Source: Atrichornis clamosus
Taxonomy: Eukaryota; Chordata; Aves; Passeriformes; Menuridae
Direction: 5' to 3'
DNA: 64,000 nt
NCBI GenBank assembly: GCA_013400975.1
Contig: WBMZ01005362.1
Span: 248,001 to 312,000 of the forward strand
Shown: positions 12,201 through 26,009 of the stretch, piece after piece
How the letters are laid out: each line of letters opens with the position of its first letter
Position numbering within the stretch: the first letter of the stretch is position 1
Made by a program: the position numbers and the translations under genes
The notes under the pieces: generated by a model
The model's database searches: none
The model's input: the letters and a program-made list of their open reading frames with translations, nothing else
Told to the model about the DNA's origin: nothing

Positions 12201-15140
12201 AGGAAAAAGAGAACATCAGTTCAGGAGACATGATGTCTGGGTCTAGTGCAATTACGTGGTGAGCACATTCATTTTTTTAATGCCATATTGCTTTCTCTGT
12301 AATTCACACTTTTTTTTCTGCAGTTCACATAACTTTATGAATTACTTTTTTAAATGCCCATTCTTACTAGTTTACCATAATAGAGAATTTTTAGTATAGC
12401 ATTTGTCTGATCTGATGTCACCTAACTCAGAAGTATTTTCCCTTTTACCACATCTACCTATTAGCATTCTTTACTACAATGCCAGAATCAAATTCTGTGT
12501 GTTTAATGTTTAAGTCATTATCAAAACATTTGTGAAAAAAACAAATTCTAACAAGAAACAAACCCTAAGAGGAAACAAATATCTTCCCTTACTATAAATT
12601 CTAGCTGCACATTCAGATCTTTTTCAGGAGAGCACTTGGATGTTTTGCCAATTATGTCCTATAATCTATAATACTATAAGACTTCTCATTCTTTTTCTTC
12701 ATAAAAAGACCTGCAACTGCTTCTCCAAGTTGCTGAACAACTAATCCACTAAAATTGGAATAGTATGTTAAAGTTAATGATGTGCTGTATAAAAGTCCAG
12801 TGTGTCTCATATCCAAAAAATCTCTTTAGACTAGTAGCATTCCTTGGAGGAAAATCTCCATTCAGCTTACATCTGTAGGAGTGGTATGTATTACAAGCTT
12901 AATGTTGAGAAAGTAGTGGAATTATATTTTGAATATAGAAGTTACAACTCTGAGTATCAGCATGTTAATTTATTGTGATTTGGGGTAATAAATGGTGCTT
13001 ATACTCCATCATGGTTAAGTTTCTCTTACATGCTCCATTGGGCTTGTATGCCAGTATGGATCAATCACTACTTACATAGTACCAGTAATTAGAATTACAC
13101 CTATGCTAAAATGAACAAAACCTGGCAGTCTTGAATGATGAAAGTCTAAAGCAGATGAGCATGTGACAAACATTGGACCAAAGACTTGACATCATGAATG
13201 TATGGGGAGTTACTCTAGAACATGTCCGAAGAAAAAATAACTTTAAAGTATATTTTCCACAGTCATGAAAGTGTGTATTTTGCAGAGCCTCAGAAAGCAA
13301 TTGTTGCTGGGGATTATATGAAAGGGTCTTCTCTAAGATTCATTCATCTACTTTAGAAGATGTTACTTTCCCTGCCACAGGGATCATCCCAGACTGCCTA
13401 GCTGTTGGCTCCATATGGAAAACTTGGAGACTTCCTGCTGCTACAGCTCAGGAAGACTGATGCCCTGCTGGCAACTGAGAATGTTAAAAACACAAATGCA
13501 ATCATTCTTTCAGTTCTCATTTGGATGCTTTGATTTCAAAATTGTTATTTTCATAGCTGCCTTTTTAATATTACTCATCACCTTCATGGCTGCTTTGCAC
13601 ATCATTTTCCTTTGCACTTAAGATGTATTGCTTACACTGGGAGAAGTTGTGCAGCCAGTGATTTGAGAACAAGTGCAAGCAGCAGGAGTTCTCACATCTA
13701 ACACCCGCTTTGCCACTGATATTACGTATTGCCTTGGGCAGATTGTCTGGCAGCACTGCTTATCAGCTCTGCTGTGCGTTTGTAAGAGGAGTAGACCTAC
13801 CCTGTGGTGATATTGTGACTGTGGTCAGTGCCCTACCAGGGCAGTTGTGTTTGCACACCCCAGCAGACCCATCCATCTCTGCGTTGTACGAGGATCGAAT
13901 GAGAAAATGTAGCAGGGAAAAGAGGGTGTAAAAAGAAAGTGGCGTAAGTAGGGAGTAAGGAGAATGCTGGCCTGCTTCTCACCAGCATCATTCTCCCTAG
14001 AGGAAATCAAAGAAACATGAGTTTTGCAGACACTGGCCTCTTAGTTTAAATGCCTTCTGTGGTAAGCTTGATTGCAGCTGTTGTTGGATACCTGTACTTA
14101 GGCTTAACATAATTTTTTCCAGTGGAATAATTCTCTAAGTATAAAATTAGAAATGTTGTTATTTTTCTTGGAAGATTTTTTTTCATAATAAAGCTAAAAA
14201 GTTTTCTAATTCCTGCTAAACCAGAAGCCAGATTTGTCTGTATAGTCCTGCTGAATTTTTTTCACTGAAGTTGGCTTCAAACATGAAGAGTGGGGTGGGG
14301 AGCTGGTCAGTGTTTGGCAAGTTCTGCCAAGTGCCTTCTGCTTGAACACAGCAGGTTTTTAACCTGAAGCACAATGCTTTCCATTGTGTATTATCCCAAA
14401 GCTCAACCGACTCACAGAAATGAGCACATTATTTTACATATAGAGAAATAGGATGCAAAGATTATTAAGACACTTCTGGTTTATCTTCAATTAAAAGATT
14501 ATATTCTTCCTTTTGATTGCTTGTAATTTAATAGTAATCAGATCTGTACAGCTGCTACTAAAAGTCACAGAGTAAATTTAAGTTTCTCAAAGATTAGGTT
14601 TACAGCTGAGTTATTTTCCAAAAGACAGTCAGCCGTTCCCCAGAAGTGTATGTTGCAGTCCATGAAGTTTAAATAAAATGTGTAGCCTGTTTAAAAATGG
14701 TAAACCTGCTATTTCTACTTGAAGCTAAAGAACAGATTTGAATGTCTATAGGCGAGGGTTTTTTTCAGGAGAGTTACCTTCCAGCATGATTATCAGAAAA
14801 TAGTTTGAGAAAACATTTTCTGTTGTTACATGTTATTCATGCAACACAATGTATTAAGACTGATTTTATTAAACATTGATCAGAAGGATGAGCCAGGAAG
14901 TCAGGGAATTCTCTGTGACAGCTTTCCTATGGGCTGTTTGCTCAGGTGTTGGAAAGACTCTGCTGATGCTTCAAAAACACAATTCCCTAGCTGTTTCAGA
15001 AAGAACGAAAAGACCAGTAGTTACATCAGGTCCCTCTGCTCACATTGCTTATTCTCCCATGGAAACACCTGTATTTAAAATCCACTTGGTGCCTTATCCC
15101 CATGGTGAAGCCAGGAGAATTATTATTGGCAACATTTCCA
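12200..15140. other. non-coding stretch, no gene seen
   Basis: AT-rich unique sequence. Frames reach 90 codons (14876-15148) but overlap another frame of 82 codons. No splice-bounded segment or named repeat was recognised. Confidence 0.55.
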
Positions 15141-15141
15141 A

Positions 15142-15320
15142 ATCTTAGATGCTTAGATTTAAGCATCTAAATATGTGGCTTCATTTTTGAAGTACTGAAC
15201 ACGAGCAAAAATGCATAGACTCACACACACATTTTATTGAAGTCAGCTGGAGAAGCTGGGTCAGGAGCATTTTTGAAAATCAGACCACTTATCTGACTGT
15301 CTAAATATGGATTTATGAGA
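15142..15320. repeat. relic of a fold-back (inverted) interspersed element
   Basis: The left arm at about 15155-15206 contains 'aagcatctaaatatgtggct' and 'tttttgaagtactgaacacg'. The right arm at about 15256-15313 contains 'tttttgaaaatcagaccact' and 'ctgtctaaatatggattta'. They are imperfect reverse complements around a core with 'attgaagtcagctgg'. This is the architecture of a widespread sauropsid hairpin repeat whose core reads 'ttgacttcaatggg'. Such elements are usually non-autonomous DNA-transposon derivatives, but I cannot name the family. Confidence 0.6.
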
Positions 15321-18300
15321 GAACTTCAGATACACCCAAGTATAGTTGTAGCTCTCACAGATACCACTATGTTGTGTCTACACTGTGTGTCCTACACACT
15401 TCAGACAGACTAATTGTTAAGTCCCATTCCAGAGTCACACTTCCTTCAATTAGGCTGAATTAAAACAAAAATGGTTTTATTATTATTTTCATAAATTAAA
15501 ACCAAGAATTATAATTATTTTAAATCAAGGAGGGAAAGGATATGTAGTAACTGTAATGTAAATGTAGTAGCCCTACTGTTTACTTGTGAGATTTAGAAAA
15601 TCAGACTATTTTATTGCCCAGTTTTTCCTTTTGTTTCTTTTAAATATCACAGTGCTTACTGAATCAGTGGGGCAGTTTGTTGTTAATGCTTACGAAGAGC
15701 AAGGGGAACCCCAGATAGCCCTTGCTGTGCCACTGCAGCATTGTAATTGTAATTGCATAGTGCTTTGGGCTCTAGGCTTGGGACAAAAATCCAACCCTTC
15801 CCCAGGGATATTAAAATTGAGCAATGAAACCCATTTCACTAAAATTTTCCTGTGAAAGTGGATGTCAACAAGGCACAATTCTGTTGATTAGCACCTGAGC
15901 AGTGTTTGTCTGCAGTGCGAGTTCATGCAAACCTTGGGAGGTTGAACCTTTTTGATGATTCCATTTGTACATGGAATGGAATTGTGTGCTTCACATTTCA
16001 CTGAAGCAGGCACACGTTCCACTGTCGTGACTGATTCAGCTGAAATCTGCTTGTTCTCTCCCTTTCTTTCCTCTCTCCTGTTACCACAGAGAAGCTGATT
16101 ATTGCAGAGGGCACCGCAGGGCTGAAGCCAGTTGGGCTGGAGCTTTTGAGCACATCTGAAATGGTTCTTCTTCCCTTCTCCGAGACAACTTTGTTTCCTC
16201 TGCCTTTTCAGCAGTCATGTAATTTATAAAGCATGCTCTAAAATTACGAGTGCTGAAAAAATAAGAGCTAAAATGCAAACCAAAGATTTCCAATGGCTGA
16301 GTCCACACAGAAAAAAATATAAAGTGAACGTGAACAGTGTTTTTTAGGCAAGCTCCTCAAAATGTCCTAATTTGCTTTATAAAAGTGTTCATGTATCATC
16401 AGTTCCATTTTTGTTTCTAAACATTCCCAGAAACATACATTTAATGTAGAACTTCCATTGATACTCATTTTGCTCCACCGCAGGACAGGTTTCCCTGCTA
16501 CTTCTTCTGTCTAGCTTTGTCTTTCTCATCCTCTTCTGCAGTACCTCACTTCCTAGGTGCTCCTTGCCAGCTCCATAAACAATGAGTGACAAACTAAGTG
16601 GAGCTAGATTAGTAGAGAAAAGAAACAGCAGGAGAAACCAAATTTAGCTCTGAGAAAAAAAGAAGTAGGTAAATAAGAAAGGAACTGTTCCAAATGAAGA
16701 GTCAAATGTACATGCCAGACTACAAAGGAAAACTGGGACAATTTTTTTTCTTCAGGCTAGCAGTAACAAAATCTTCAGTCAACACTAGTGGGAGATTCCC
16801 AGTTCACTTAAACAGTCATAGTGTCAGAGCCCAGTGTTCTGGGTAAAATATCACAGTAGTATAAAAAGGTGCTTTTCACAAGTAGAGGAATTGTTCTTTT
16901 CTGACAGATCTTAATAGTCTTGAAAACAAAGGATGAGGCAGAAAAAGCTGTAATATCCAGTACAGGGACCAGGGCACAGGCAGGTACAAGAGTTTTGACT
17001 GGCTGGCTAATAATGACTTCTTGCTTCTAGTTGCATAAATGCCCTATCCTTTAGCTTCCTACCGTGATTCAGTTTGGTTTTTTTGCCTGCATCAGTTTAC
17101 CCTCCATCCAGTGTCATCACTCTGCTACTTCCTTACAGTTGTCCTGTTGTGCCCACAAGAATATTGAGATAATAAGTGTGCCATCTGCTTAGCTCCGTTA
17201 TTAGAAAGCAAGAGATCTGCCAGAAAGTAAGGTGGTCTTGTACAGGGAGTAAACACCACAGTGAAGAGGTGAAGGGGAAGAAGTGAACTTGACAGAGAGA
17301 TCTCAGCACAGGAAGCCAGGGATGACACAATCAGACAGAAGCATGGGAACATGCAGAGTATGAAAGTCAAATTACTTTGATTTTTTTCACTCGTGTAAAC
17401 AATTAGCCTATCAGTATAAGGTTACTCTGGTACTTTCCATCACATAAACAGGCTGTCTCACAGTCTGGGAATGATCTGGGAATCATCTGAAAAGCAGATC
17501 ATTTGAAATAATTTTGCCAACCCTGGAAAGTGAAGCAATAAGAAAATTTAGATTTGTGAGGAAGGGAAGGTTTTGAGCTACTCACACTATAAAAAGATAT
17601 TAAACAATGACCCAAAAAATGCATAGACATTGGAGAATGTGTCAGAAGATGAGATGTAAGACAGGCCATTTGAGGTGAGAAACAAATCAACATGTTTCTA
17701 AGATCTGGAAGGATACAATAAGCAAAGTATGTTGCTGTCTCAACCACAGCAGGATTTTCAGTTCCTGGCTACCTTCATCAATAGGAGCCCACTAGAAAGG
17801 AAAGAAAGTTACTCATCAGAGGGTTTTGGCTGAGGTTATTCGGGTCATAGGGTCACGTGCCGTGGAAAGCCATTTATGACTTTTGCAGGACAAAGATTTT
17901 GTTGTGGTGGTTTTCTTACTAATTTCTCTAAAAACTACAAACTGAGTGTAACTTTTATTTAGAGAGTAATGCATACATGCACACAGGCAGGACTGTGAAG
18001 AGGTTTTGGACTGGTGTGGCGTAATTCAGGATTTAGGTTAAGGTTGGTTACATGTTTCCGTGTTCATTATTAAGAAGTGCCGTTTATGGGCACACTAGGT
18101 TTGGTACAAACACAGAGAAAAAGCTCCTTCTCCAAAAAGTGATAAAGCTTTGGCTTTTGTCCAGTTATAATACAGAACTTTTTTTAACACTTTTGAAGTT
18201 AGACAAGCTGAACCCTGCTTCTCACAGGCTTAGCAGCTTGAGTTTTCTAAAGGAATCCTGTACAGAGTGTAATTGTAAATTTACCCTACTTCACTCCCAT

Positions 18301-18410
18301 CTTAGACAGTGATATGGCAGAAAGATAAGACTATCTGCCTATCCATGTACACAGAAGACCATGCTCTGATTTCCCTCCTCATCTAATCTCCCCTGAATCC
18401 CCAGCAGCAC
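15320..18410. other. non-coding stretch, no gene seen
   Basis: Unique sequence. Frames of up to 89 codons (15586-15855) are opposed by an antisense frame in the same interval. No exon with paired strong splice sites was seen. Confidence 0.55.
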
Positions 18411-18430
18411 ATTTCTGCATTTCTGCATTT
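18411..18430. repeat. short 8-bp tandem repeat
   Basis: Two and a half copies of atttctgc (18411-18418, 18419-18426, then attt), followed by a T run. This is a simple sequence with no further significance. Confidence 0.8.
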
Positions 18431-19455
18431 TTTTTCTCTGTTATTTTCTAGCAAACGAATTTTACAAATTCTGGTCTTCAGCAATATAGTATTGATTAGA
18501 ATTCTGAATGCAGATATGGGTGAATTGAACTCATTTTTCTTACACATGTGAAGAAAATTAGAAACCTTTAAATTAAACTAGCTATAACAATAGATCAAAT
18601 GAGCCTGTATTGCTTTTCTGAACCATTTCATCTAGATTATACCAAAACTTCTGGATTAATTCTCATATGAATTTGTCTTTCCAAAGAACAGCTATTTACC
18701 TGTATTACTCTTATCCAGAGGCTTTAATTCATACAGTGCTTGGTCCTTTTCAGAAGAAATAAATCTGAAGTTTCTTTAGTTTCTATAAGAGTAGCTACCA
18801 AAAATCTCAGAAACTGCTAAGGGCTCCAGTTCCCATCTTTTATCAGCATCTCTGGTCTGATGTCATCATGTGAGATGGTAGCGAGGAAAGAATTTTCTCT
18901 GTCCTATAATGCAGCCTGGTGTGTTAGGATTGAGGTGAGATGCATTTAGGCCTCTTTTAATACTGGAGTACCATCTGCCCTTGGGAATAATTTAGTAAAG
19001 GGATTGGCTTGATTTGTTTCCATAAAATGGAGTGCTTCAAGAATCAAATTCTCTTTCGGGGAACAGTGATAACAATTTTCAGCAGACATTGCAGAAGTTT
19101 GCATGCAGAAGTCAGATATGTGGCAGAGGGAATTTGTGCACACCAGCCAAAAAATACCTTTACTTGTCAGACGAAAAGAGGCCTCACTCCTTCCGTGTGT
19201 GCTTTTCCAGTAAAACAATAGTTTGTATTGTTGATGCTATATGAAAATGGGAAGTTACTGCCTCTAAAATGTCAAATGCCTGTCTGAGAGGACACCAGAA
19301 AATCCACGTTTTAATCTCAGGCTGCACATTAATTTGTTGCCAAATTTGTAAAACACTCTTCTGATAATACTTTGTCAGCTGTGAATCCTGTCGATACAGA
19401 ATTACATCCTATAGTCCCACTAAAGTTGGAATTTGTCGTTTGCAGATAGTCAGGC
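18430..19455. other. non-coding stretch, no gene seen
   Basis: Unique sequence. Three overlapping frames of 70-90 codons at 18946-19244 lie on both strands and are treated as chance. Confidence 0.5.
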
Positions 19456-19457
19456 CT

Positions 19458-19535
19458 AGTAGGTAAACTACACTGGAGTTACACCACACTCCAGTAAAGC
19501 CAGGGAGGTTGCATCAGTGTAGCTGAGAAATAATG
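19458..19535. repeat. short fold-back repeat relic with perfect hairpin
   Basis: A perfect 8-bp inverted repeat (actggagt at 19472-19479, actccagt at 19488-19495) has an 8-nt loop. It is followed by 'gcatcagtgtagctgagaaa'. The segment resembles the sauropsid repeat with 'actggagttacaccagtgta' and 'actgagatcagaa', another inverted element with a 'ttgacttcaatgg' core. The hairpin itself is directly visible, but the family assignment is from memory. Confidence 0.4.
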
Positions 19536-19539
19536 TTCA

Positions 19540-22500
19540 TTTATGATTCCAGCACGGGCTGTCTCCAGTCATTGTTTCCATCTGCTGCTGCCTCTGAACC
19601 ACCAGATCTTTCTTCCTGAGAGTGTTTGAATCCTTTGTTTTTCTCACCACCTAAAACATATCCAATGGGCAGCATATTTTCGCTCAGATCTTTAATATTG
19701 ATTAGGTAACTGAATTTAAATTTTAGAACTATGAAAGTTTGGAAACATCTGCAGACATTGAACAAAGTCTGTTTTCTCTTCCACAGTCTGTGAACAGCTG
19801 GAATCCTCAGCCTGAAAAGCCTTCTTTGTTTCCCAGGTTTCCATTACACATTTTTGTACCACACATGCAAGCTATCCAGGCCTGTGAAGGAGGGACAATT
19901 CTTATTTTTGTGAAAGATGTTTGCCATTTTCCATTCTGCACTCTTCAGACCTCTCCTTGTCCAATAAATGTTAAGTTGTTAAAAACATCCTATTTTTCCC
20001 TCCACAGCTATATTTTTAGTGCAGATACTGAGCCAAAGTTTGATTTTGCACCAAATTTAATCCATCACACAAAATTAACTTCAGCAAGTTTTCTCTAGAT
20101 TTGTATTGAGGCATGACACAAACTTGTTAATCTCTTCCTCAGAAGCTGTAGAACACGTAGGGCATGTATTATCCATGGTACCCACTAAGAATATTGGCAG
20201 CATTGGTGAAGAGCTGTGTGTTCCTTTTTTCCCCCTCATAGTTTTACACATAAAGTATGTTAGGTGAAGATTTACTTACTCTGCAATCTTTTATTGAGCA
20301 TAATTCTTGTCTTTATATGACTTCACTGGTATTCTTTTAATTTTCCATGATTAGGCCTATCAAAAACTGGTTTTAATCACATCCTGGGCATGTTTTTTGT
20401 GTATTAAAATATTCTGTAATTAAAATATTACATAGATAACATTTGGTTTGAGTATTCATCAGTAGTCTAATCCAAAATCCTTGGAATAATAACAATGTCT
20501 GATTAATGTCCATCTTATTTTGTCCAAGCTAACAGAATTCTTTTTGAAATGGTGTACTTGGTTAAGGAATCATTGAATACACATGGAAATGTCTATGAAA
20601 CTGAGTGATCCCCACTTCCTAGAGTTATATGGCAGTGTTTTCAAACCTGCCATCAAAAGATTGAGTTACAACATGTAGACATTCTTTGTCCACGTGGGTC
20701 CACACTCTTGGAAATTAAAAGGGACTGTAGAAGTTTACTAAGGCAGGAACAACTACACTGTACTGTACTGTACTATTCTAGCTATGGCTGATGGAAAAAA
20801 TTCCAGCTTGATACCCAAAGTGTTTCATGGAAACTCTTGCTTTCCCATGCCATGTACTCCAGGCAGAAATGACTTGATGCTTTGATAAGTCTTCTGAATC
20901 TTCATATTTTTTCTTGCTACAGTGCACTGTGGAGAACAACATACATATCTCCTCTTTGCAACAACTTCTCGCTTTTTGGACATTATGCCTTCAAAATATC
21001 TTTGGAGAGACAGACAAAGAGTTTGTAATAATCAAGGCATTTTGACTGAAATGCAGGAAAACCTGGATTCAGAGAACTGCCTTTTAGTGATTGTCGCCAG
21101 TGATACTCAAAATACCTGGAACAAATATAAGTAGAGCATTTGTCTGTGCCATGCTTTTAGTCAGTCTTCTGCACAGTCTGGAAAAGTTACCAATTCTAGA
21201 TTGACTAGAAGGAGGTTTAATTAAGGATAGACAGAATCACATGGACAGCAATGTGCAAAACTTGTACTGAAAACTGCGTTAGACTCATGAATCTGATTAA
21301 CAGAGAGTGAGCTCAGAAGTAGTCCTATAACTAGGAATATTGGTTAATAAAATATGGCAGATTTTTTTCTATGATACAACCAAAAGGAAAATGAGAGCAG
21401 AACATTAATAGCAAACTAGATATAATACAAGTTTTTTAGATTTTAAAGTCTATTTCCACTGAGGGACCAAGTAAAGGACAGGGTGCAGAGATCTTTTTAT
21501 CAGTGTTGAACTAATTTTTGCAGAAACACATGCCAATAAACCCTCACCTTTCAATCTGTGTACACAATCTATCAATGGAATTGACTGCTCACAGAACACA
21601 TTCAAGCATAAGTTTAAAAAGCAAAGCTGCTTCATTATTATTAAGTGGATTTTTCATTTTAACATCACATTTATGCTGCCCTTTCAAGCATATGAGATCC
21701 CTCATTTTAAAGTGACCTTTTCAAAAAGACTCCTGTGTAAGCTATTCACATAAATTAAATTTCCTAAAACTTCCTCCTATTGTTTCTAGGTATTCTTTTC
21801 TCTCTACCTCTCTACATGGACAGTATTTTTCTTGGTCATTAACAGAAATTGACATTTCTGGATTTTGTTTTATTCCAGTCAAGGCAAGAAGAGCACAGGA
21901 GCTCCAATAAATTATAACTCTGAATAATATTAGTTGTAAAGGAATGGCAAAGCTTCTTGGCAACACATTTGTGAGCCAGAGCCAGAGAACCAGAGACTAA
22001 CGTCTAGTAAAAGATGTCAGATTCAAATCTTGCTGCCAATGTCTGGCGAGAAAAATCTGCTCAATACATGATTTACCTTATATGACCCAGTTGGCCCTCA
22101 GGGAAAGTTTGCCTAATCATCATAAAGATAGTGCAGGTAAATTATAAGGAAAGCATGCAGTACTTCCCATACATCCCATTTCTTGCATACTTGTTGTTCC
22201 CTGAATTTTAACACTAGGCATTTATCCATAACAGTACCGTCAGGGGCTTAAAGGAACCTCAGTCTGCTCAAAATAGTGAAATATTTGGGGTTTGAATCAT
22301 TGCTGGCAGTGGGTGCTAACCCAGTGGATTCAAGAGAGCTTCTGCTCTTCTTCACTGACACTATATCTGTTTGACCTCATTTTCATAAGGGAGGGAAATC
22401 AAAAAGTCCTTGTGTTTCTGTGAAAAAAGTAAACTTCCTTTCCCGTTGGCTTCCCCCAAAGGCATCAAAGCCATATATTGAATTGTACAATGTTATTTTA

Positions 22501-25500
22501 AGGGACAGAACTCATGGTTTCTGTCAAATACATGAAGCAGAACTTGCCACGTTTCAACTCTTGTTCCATAAAGTTGGTGGATTGTGTGCAGGATTTTGGT
22601 GGCCTATTGGAGCTTTTATTGCTCAGCCTGGAAGCATCTGTGGGTAGGTACTCACCTGTACTAACTGTGATGGAATGGCATGAGTGAAAAAATTGCTGAT
22701 AAGTTTATCCAATTAGTGGCAGATGGGCAGTACTAGGAGCTCGTACCCCAGAACTGTGACACAGCACCAAAGTGACATTTCTGAGTGTGTGCCCTGGATA
22801 GTTCAATAAATTGGAGATGGTATTTTTTAAATGTCATTTATTTCAGGCTATATTGAAGTTACTCCCTCTACAGTAAGCTTGGCATGCCCAAACTGTGACA
22901 GCTTGGCAAATGCATGCTCTCCAAAAAAGTCTGAAAACAAAGTCCCATCTTTGCTACTTACTCCTGAATCTCCATCAGGCACTCCATTACCTTTACAGCT
23001 TGATCCTAGTAACCATTTTTAAATCCAGTGACTATTTTTAAAAATCAGATACCAGCATATCTGTCTTGCCCTCCTTGGAAAAAAGAAGAAAGAAAAAGTG
23101 CAAATAAAGATTCCTGGTCAAAGACAAGACTAGCAGGTTGAAATATATGCTCATTTACCTTAGAAATCTCAAATAATCTGAATACTGTCTGAATTCCCTA
23201 AATAGCATTTCATTAACATGACAGGACAGATCTACGAAGCTGAGAGATCAAATCAAAGCAAGAAAAGCTTGACCAAAATGAAGCAGAATTAAAGCTTGAC
23301 CAGTTAACAATGACTGGCAAAATGTTGATCAAGACCAAGTTGCTCAGTGCTTGCATTGATCAGCAGGTTACCATTCAGCAGATCATTTCTCTATGATGTC
23401 CAAAATGTGCTCTGCTTTGGTATCAGCTGTTATGGACATCAGGAACACCAGTCCACATTAGGGCTGCCCAGGATGTTTACTCCATGTGGTTGGAGACTTG
23501 CCATTTAAGAAAAAAAACCCTAAAAAAAGTCGAGGTTGTTTTCAGTGCTGCTTGTGGTATTCATTCCTGACAAGGTTTTTGACTGACTATGCAACTCCCA
23601 GATAGCAAAGACACAATTTTCAGTGTATAAAATCTGATGAATAAGTTGTCCCCTGGGGTTTGGCAGGACTTAGTAACTGCCTGAGATCTGCTGTAACTTT
23701 CTCCACTTGGCCTAAACTCTCTGATATAAGATGCCTGAAAGTTACACAACTAAAAGCCATCTTTAACCACTCAAAAAAGCAGACTTGTTTTAGAGACTCT
23801 GAAAACTACAATTCCAGCAGGAGCATATGGGAACACTTGCTGTGAAAATCAGGCCATTGTCATAAATGAACGCTTTAGGCACACAAGCCTGGAATCAAAC
23901 AGGCCAATAAACTGAACAGTATCATGGGTGGATGACCCACCAGTGGCATTCAGCCAAAACCTTGGAGATAGCAGCTTGGATTTCATTCATTAAGATTTGT
24001 ATGCAACTAATTTTCCCAGCTGCTATTTAAGGAACATTATAGAGCAACAGTGAGAACTTGGGGATTTTTTAGTTTGAGTTCTGTGCTATGAGTGCATGTT
24101 TTATGAAGCATATGTTTGGCTAATAGTTGCAGTTTCATCTCAGCAGCCTCTTTGATGACATGCATTTTTGAAACAGATGCTTGTGCTGATGGAGTGACAT
24201 GTTCCAGGGTTAAGTGGGTCCTCCAAGACATAGCTCTGACTGCCTGCTGCTGGGGTCACCAAACTACTTCAGTGGGTTTATTTTAGCTCCCTGAAAGACA
24301 CCCCTTCTGATGGCTTTAGCTCTTAGCAACATTCTTCTGCTTCCTAAAGACATTTTCCAACTTTACCACAAATGCAGAATACAGTGTTCTAACAATTCAA
24401 TCCTGACTAGTTTTCATTTTTACAGAGGCATCATAATTAATCATATCCGTGGGTTACAGCAGCAAGTGAGTATTGTTACATTTTTACAAGGCACATTGAT
24501 CTTTTTTTGGAGTTTACAGCAATCTCTCGTGAAGAGATGCACACATCTCCGTTCAGCACTTAAGAAACCTTGCGACAGAAGAGCAGTCCAGCTGCCTACT
24601 CAAAGTCTCCAGGAACTGGTGTTCAACTTATCATATTCTTAGGTTTCTCACTTTGTCATTTGCTCTCACAGTGTTTCAGATCCCTCTGTGTCTAATGAGA
24701 GTACTACAGCCTCTCTTATCCTACAGTCAGTTGTTTTAAGGTGTAACTTTTCAAGGACTAATAATATGGTAGGAAGTACCATAATTTTACTTCTGTCTAT
24801 AAACTGGCCTTTTTATGCTTATGTATCTCCTACTTTTAAGCAAATTCACTCCTAAGGAGTCAAAATTCTTCTTCAGAATCAGTACTTGTCTCTCCTCAAG
24901 GCTACAAGGAAACTTCACTATTTGCCCTCTAGATATCTGTCTACTCCTCTTCAAGTTTAGGTTGCGTTGTGTGAGAGTAAGATAAGATGAGATCCATGTA
25001 AGTCTGACATCCTTTTCATTGTCCTCTTTGCCTCTGTGTACGTACAAGTACTTCATAGTCCCTAGGACAGCTACCCTCCCTTCACTGATGTGGAGTAGGC
25101 CACAGCAAGTGCTCTGCTCACAGGTAACACTCCCTACCTTTCCTAAGGTGGTTTCTGGCAGTAGATCTAGAGGAGCACCATAAAACAGTTTCCCTGTTTT
25201 CCAAAAGAAACACAAGAGTACAGACAAGTGCATAATGTCCTTTTTTAGCTCTGAAGTGAGATTTACATAGAGTTTAGGTGCCAAGTCCAGGTGTGGAATC
25301 TGACTCTCTTAAGCACTCACATCCTCTGGCTTTGCCAAGAAAGGCTCTCCCAAGCACTAAACCCATGTTTCTGCATATGCTCAGGACAGCTTCTGATTTG
25401 GCAAGACTCATCCACCCCTAGATCTGCTGTTCAAGAGTTTAATCTGATGTCTCTGGTAATTCCTATCCCAGCCTTCTACTACAGTTTGATTTGAGTGTAA

Positions 25501-25985
25501 TTTGTAAACTGGCATTGGTAGGATTTATGTATTGCAGATCAAGCCAATGTGTAGTGTTAATAATGCTACTGTAGGAACATCAGGAGATCTCCAGAGTTTC
25601 CTCCTGAGCACTTAATATAGATTATGTGAAATTTTTGAAAAATATGCTTTTTTTCTACTCATACTTGATGTTCAGACGTAATTTTAGCTAAAGCAAAACA
25701 TCTGGATATCCTGAGGATGTTTCCATTATCTTCTCACTAGACAGGCATTACTTCCTGTAGGGCAAAAATGCTGCAGAATAATTTGTCCTTATGCAAGTCA
25801 ACAAGTATTTACTGAACAAGAAACCACCCATCTGCATAAGAGAAGACATAGATGGAATACATTTGGAAAAGAAGGAGCATACAGCTGTAGAAATAGCATA
25901 TTTTTCATCTAGGAGGCATGGGGTTTTGTTTCAGTGTTTCAGGAGATGAAAAGGAGGGGTCAGAAAAGAAATGGAGGTATTATAT
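19540..25985. other. non-coding stretch, no gene seen
   Basis: The longest quiet block. It holds a 119-codon plus-strand frame (19739-20098) and the longest frame in the window, 165 codons on the minus strand (24787-25284). Neither resembles a known family or has convincing splice sites or codon-like structure. A strong minus-strand donor (CAG|GTGAGT, complement near 22652) lacks a good matching acceptor. Confidence 0.5.
20757..20775. repeat. short (ACTGT)n microsatellite
   Basis: Three full copies of actgt followed by acta. It is too short to be strongly polymorphic. Confidence 0.85.
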
Positions 25986-25988
25986 TCC

Positions 25989-26009
25989 ATATATATATAT
26001 ATATATATA
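25989..26009. repeat. (AT)n microsatellite
   Basis: About ten AT dinucleotides, followed by 'aaaatatatatt'. A typical slippage-prone tract in AT-rich DNA. Confidence 0.95.

Noticed and set aside
19739..20098. 119-codon plus-strand frame
   Set aside because: No recognisable motif. Composition is that of surrounding non-coding DNA.
22648..22690. Strong minus-strand donor CAG|GTGAGT
   Set aside because: Nearest acceptors leave only a 9- or 40-nt segment with a poor tract. Isolated donor-like sites are common.
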